DNA of 41,097 nucleotides from a bacterium (GTDB taxonomy: Bacteria; Fidelibacterota; Marinisomatia; Marinisomatales; TCS55), in assembly GCA_004321715.1 (NCBI GenBank), contig SGYN01000015.1:1-41097 (forward strand). Reading direction: 5' to 3'. Each line of letters opens with the position of its first letter. Position 1 is the first letter of the stretch. Position numbers and translations under genes: made by a program. The notes beneath the pieces are model-generated. The model saw only the letters and a program-made list of their open reading frames with translations, searched no databases and was not told where the DNA came from. Positions 38,334 through 41,097 of this stretch are shown here, piece after piece.

Positions 38334-39425
38334 ATGAAAAGACTTGATCTATATCTTATTCAACAATTTATTTCAATTTTATTAATATCTATTCTTGGAT
38401 TCACAAGTGTGTTTCTAGTGGTAGACTTAATTGAAAATTTAGATCGATTCATTGATAATTCAGTACCATGGATTATAGTATTCAAATATTACTTTTATAC
38501 TATCCCATGGTTTTTAAATATTGCATTACCCATGGCAATGTTAATTGCCACTGTATTTAGTGTAGGATTATTGGTCAAGCGAAATGAATGGACAGCTATG
38601 AAATCAAGTGGTATTAGTCTGTACCGAATTGCAATACCTCTTATAATAATTGGAATCATAGTCAGCTATACATCATTCGAATTTGAAAATAATATTGTTA
38701 GCAGTGGAAATGAGATACGATCGCAAATCGAACAACAACATATAAAAAGAAAATCTAAAAGAAAATTAAAGCATGTGTACAATGATCTTTTTTTACAGAA
38801 AAAAGAAAAAACTCATATAGCTCTAGGAAAATATAAAGTACGCCAAAAAACTGCAGAGCGTGTAACAATTATTTCTATGAATGATGGAATAATATTAGAG
38901 CGTATAGATGCAAAAAAGATCGCATGGATAGATACACTACAACAATGGGCAGCATCGGAATATTCAATCAGAAAATTTGATCAAAATGGTATTGAAAAAA
39001 ATGTAATTATTCCTGAATCAGATTCTTTGATATATATAGATTTCACTCCTGAAGATATCTTAAAACAAGGGAAATTACCTGATGAGCTTAATTACAGTGA
39101 GCTTAGTGAGCGTATAATTCAACTGAAAGAAAATGGTGTAAATACTACTAGATGGGAAGTAAGTAGATACTTTAAAGTATCTTTTGCATTCACGAATCTA
39201 ATAGTAGTGCTTTTTGGCTTACCTTTAGTTGTAATAAAACCGCGTGGAGGCCTAACTTTTGCAGCTGGAATGAGTTTCTTAGTAATCTTTTTCTACTATA
39301 CCTTTATCAAGTTTGGTCAGTCCCTAGGTTTCAAAGGAGTGTTAGAACCATTGACTTCTGCATGGATTGGGAATATAGTATTTTCAATAGGAGGGCTAAT
39401 CCTACTTCTGCTATCCAGAAAGTGA
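38334..39425 (+). CDS. LptF/LptG family permease (lipopolysaccharide export)
   Basis: The 363-residue protein matches LptF/LptG in length and topology: three N-terminal membrane segments (about 10-35, 50-75 and 95-115), a periplasmic beta-jellyroll domain (about 130-265), and three C-terminal segments (about 280-360). The start MKRLDLYLIQQFISILLISIL and the segment WTAMKSSGISLYRIAIPLI, where the coupling helix contacts the LptB ATPase, are typical. It extracts LPS or a related lipid from the inner membrane into the Lpt bridge. Which of the two paralogues it is cannot be told. Its last 15 bases overlap the end of the convergent gene. Confidence 0.9.
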   Translation: MKRLDLYLIQQFISILLISILGFTSVFLVVDLIENLDRFIDNSVPWIIVFKYYFYTIPWFLNIALPMAMLIATVFSVGLLVKRNEWTAMKSSGISLYRIAIPLIIIGIIVSYTSFEFENNIVSSGNEIRSQIEQQHIKRKSKRKLKHVYNDLFLQKKEKTHIALGKYKVRQKTAERVTIISMNDGIILERIDAKKIAWIDTLQQWAASEYSIRKFDQNGIEKNVIIPESDSLIYIDFTPEDILKQGKLPDELNYSELSERIIQLKENGVNTTRWEVSRYFKVSFAFTNLIVVLFGLPLVVIKPRGGLTFAAGMSFLVIFFYYTFIKFGQSLGFKGVLEPLTSAWIGNIVFSIGGLILLLLSRK

Positions 39426-40925
39426 TTCATCAGAACTTTGATTAATTTCCTGATTATCATTTTCCTCTATTGGTAATGGAGCAGGGCCCTCCGATGAATC
39501 TTCAGGCTTCTTCGAACTACTTCGACCTTTGAAACTTGTAATTGTTAATTGTAATGATAGATTAAGACCTTGCATCGAATGAATCCATACACCATTTTTA
39601 AACCCAAAACCAAAATCAAATATCATAGGTCCAGTATGATAACCAAAACCTAATCCAAGTTCTTTATAAGTGGGTCCACCATAAGCAAAGCCCAGTCGCA
39701 GGGGGATATTTGGAAATTTCAAAAATTCGAATCCAGCAGACCATCTCCAACCAGCGTGAGCATATAATTGATTTCTAAACCCAGTCCATAAATCAGAACT
39801 AAGAATAAATAATTCTGTTGTATAGGAAACACCTGCTCTAAAGATTGCGGGATAGCGCGTTTTAAATTCTTTCGGATTGCCATCTGCATCAGTATTACTA
39901 ACTGCTTTAAATGGTTCGCTATTAAAAATATTTGGATTAGATAAACCAGCAGCATTAACACTATCAATCGTATATTCATATGCAATAGCCTGTGCTTCAT
40001 TAATTGCAGGAAATCCTAAAAATGATGCTGGATTAAATAGATCATCATCAGTGCCTATAACTGCATCGGCACCTGCAACTAAATCCTTCATCATACCCTG
40101 TTTATTCCATTCAATCGTTCCCAAGGCATTAATCAATGATACGCCTGCTCTAAAACCATTGTACTCTTTTGTTACAAGTCCTAAATCAAGACCAAATCCG
40201 GACCCTCCAACACCAAATCTTAACAAGTATTTTCCTGATCCATAAAAGTAGTAATCACTAGTAACTAGATTTGCAACACTAGAATCAGGATCGACTCCAA
40301 AATAAAATAACCCCTGTAAATATTTTGCAGTAAGACCCAGCGCAAAATTATCATATGGTACAGCAAAAGTGAACCCAACTTCGTTGATCCCAAAAACCTC
40401 AACATCTAATTTCATATCCATTTCAGGACGTTTTCCGTTACCGTAGAATAGTAATTCTAATATCCCGATAGGAAAAACTAAATTACTCATCCAAACTAAG
40501 TTACTTGTAAAGGCCATATTTCCAGAAGAATAATTAATTATTGGAAGAGGGAAATGAAGATCTTGACTAAAAGCTAGACCTCCAGCATCTTCAAACTGTC
40601 GAAACAACTTATCTTTGCTATCATCATTTGGATTTCTAGGGTTTTCACCTAAAGCATATAAAGTATCACCACTTAAAGAATTAAGATTTTGTAATGAAAG
40701 AAAATTTCCAGCAAATCCTAAATCAAATCCAATAACTTGCAGCATAAATGGTTTATCTTGTTGATAGGCTATCATTGCTGGATTATATCCAACAGCAAAA
40801 AATCCATCTGCAATCGTTGTGTATGCATTTGCCATTCCAATTGCACGAGGATCCCTTTTGACTTGACCCATTATAGAGTTTTGACAAATAAATAAAGCTA
40901 ATAATAAATAAAAAAGATTTTTCAT
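39411..40925 (-). CDS. Outer-membrane beta-barrel protein, PorV/FadL-like
   Basis: This 504-residue protein has a signal peptide (about 1-20, ending IMGQ). The mature start VKRDPRAIGMANAYTTIADGFFAVGYNPA is typical of the PorV/UPF0164/OmpP1-type barrels of Bacteroidota and Marinimicrobia. Alternating aromatic and glycine strands run through to about residue 470 (LRLGFAYGGPTYKELGLGFGYHTGP). The tail is acidic and Ser/Pro-rich, ending SDESLSG, which is unusual for a barrel that should end in an aromatic strand. PorV-type proteins can act as shuttle or attachment partners in type IX secretion; FadL-type ones transport hydrophobic compounds. It overlaps the upstream unknown gene by four bases (ATGA). 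Confidence 0.8.
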   Translation of the reverse strand: MKNLFYLLLALFICQNSIMGQVKRDPRAIGMANAYTTIADGFFAVGYNPAMIAYQQDKPFMLQVIGFDLGFAGNFLSLQNLNSLSGDTLYALGENPRNPNDDSKDKLFRQFEDAGGLAFSQDLHFPLPIINYSSGNMAFTSNLVWMSNLVFPIGILELLFYGNGKRPEMDMKLDVEVFGINEVGFTFAVPYDNFALGLTAKYLQGLFYFGVDPDSSVANLVTSDYYFYGSGKYLLRFGVGGSGFGLDLGLVTKEYNGFRAGVSLINALGTIEWNKQGMMKDLVAGADAVIGTDDDLFNPASFLGFPAINEAQAIAYEYTIDSVNAAGLSNPNIFNSEPFKAVSNTDADGNPKEFKTRYPAIFRAGVSYTTELFILSSDLWTGFRNQLYAHAGWRWSAGFEFLKFPNIPLRLGFAYGGPTYKELGLGFGYHTGPMIFDFGFGFKNGVWIHSMQGLNLSLQLTITSFKGRSSSKKPEDSSEGPAPLPIEENDNQEINQSSDESLSG

Positions 40926-41097
40926 TTACGCATAGTTTCAGTACGGTTTATTCTTGCATCATTAAGTAATAAATTAATTGAGGATGAATTTCTAAGGCTC
41001 TGTCCTCCAGATATTGAAAAATACCATCCACTAATATCATTTAACTTTGAGTTAGAATCTTGGATTCTTATACGAAGACTATCGGCAATAATACTAG
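40922..41097 (-). CDS. Unknown protein, C-terminal end only
   Basis: From the window edge the minus strand is open for about 57 codons, ending ...RINRTETMRK at a TGA (40924-40922) that overlaps the ATG of the PorV-like gene. This ATGA coupling and the continuous frame support a real gene. The visible part (SGWYFSISGGQSLRNSS) matches no family I recognise. The start and most of the protein are outside the window. Confidence 0.55.
   Translation of the reverse strand, partial: SIIADSLRIRIQDSNSKLNDISGWYFSISGGQSLRNSSSINLLLNDARINRTETMRK

Noticed and set aside
39411-39425. The 15-base tail overlap of the LptF/G and PorV-like genes as a sign of a wrong stop
   Set aside because: Both frames are intact and family lengths are normal. 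Short convergent overlaps are common in compact genomes.
39877-40245. Plus-strand open frame of 122 codons inside the PorV-like gene
   Set aside because: It is a shadow of the minus-strand gene with low-complexity composition and no recognisable motif or start signal.

Overview
The window is an AT-rich bacterial chromosome segment, densely packed with genes and mostly read from the minus strand. Several features point to the Candidatus Marinimicrobia (SAR406) / Bacteroidota-like part of the tree, although no marker gene proves it. One secreted protein has a C-terminal FlgD/T9SS-type sorting domain (FPNPFNP motif). There are many lipoproteins, a PorV-like outer-membrane protein and sodium-coupled transporters. 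TGA is clearly used as a stop codon: three ATGA gene overlaps and the end of the LptF/G-family gene rely on it. I see no tRNA, rRNA, CRISPR array, insertion sequence or integrase, and no gene-free stretch longer than about 235 bases.

Layout. 1-250 is the N-terminal part of a glutathione S-transferase-like protein, cut by the window edge. 410-6032 (minus) holds a secreted beta-helix protein, an SDR, a linalool dehydratase/isomerase-like protein and an alkylglycerol-monooxygenase-like membrane hydroxylase. 6163-8481 (plus) is a NagB/LmbE fusion, ending against an aldo/keto reductase at a shared perfect palindrome. 9486-12921 (minus) carries a secreted phosphatase-superfamily enzyme, a secreted thioredoxin-fold protein, a candidate selenoprotein and a lipoprotein. 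12969-19053 (minus) carries a homocysteine methyltransferase, an Ntn acylase, an HACL2/ILVBL-like ThDP enzyme and a spore-photoproduct-lyase-like radical SAM protein. A strong terminator at 19096-19130 follows a large MORN-type repeat lipoprotein (19139-21712).

21865-38234 is one probable 11-gene operon (minus). Reading in transcription order it encodes an AGCS amino-acid symporter, MurQ, a hydroxylysine-kinase-like APH protein, a class III aminotransferase/phospho-lyase, a GH2 beta-galactosidase, an SSS symporter, a GH109-like enzyme, a second SSS symporter, a GHMP kinase, a sugar-1-phosphate nucleotidyltransferase and a third SSS symporter. Together these suggest uptake and breakdown of galactose- or N-acetylhexosamine-containing glycans or glycopeptides, with an amino-alcohol or hydroxylysine branch. 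38334-41097 holds an LptF/LptG permease, a PorV-like protein and the end of an unknown gene.

The most notable observation is at 11416-11904. This is a TlpA/thioredoxin-like lipoprotein whose reading frame is interrupted only by one TGA, exactly where the first catalytic cysteine of WCxxC should be (W-TGA-S-S-C). Just downstream is a small hairpin with G as the first loop base, as expected for a bacterial SECIS. I read it as a probable selenoprotein with a UxxC active site that ordinary gene calling would truncate.
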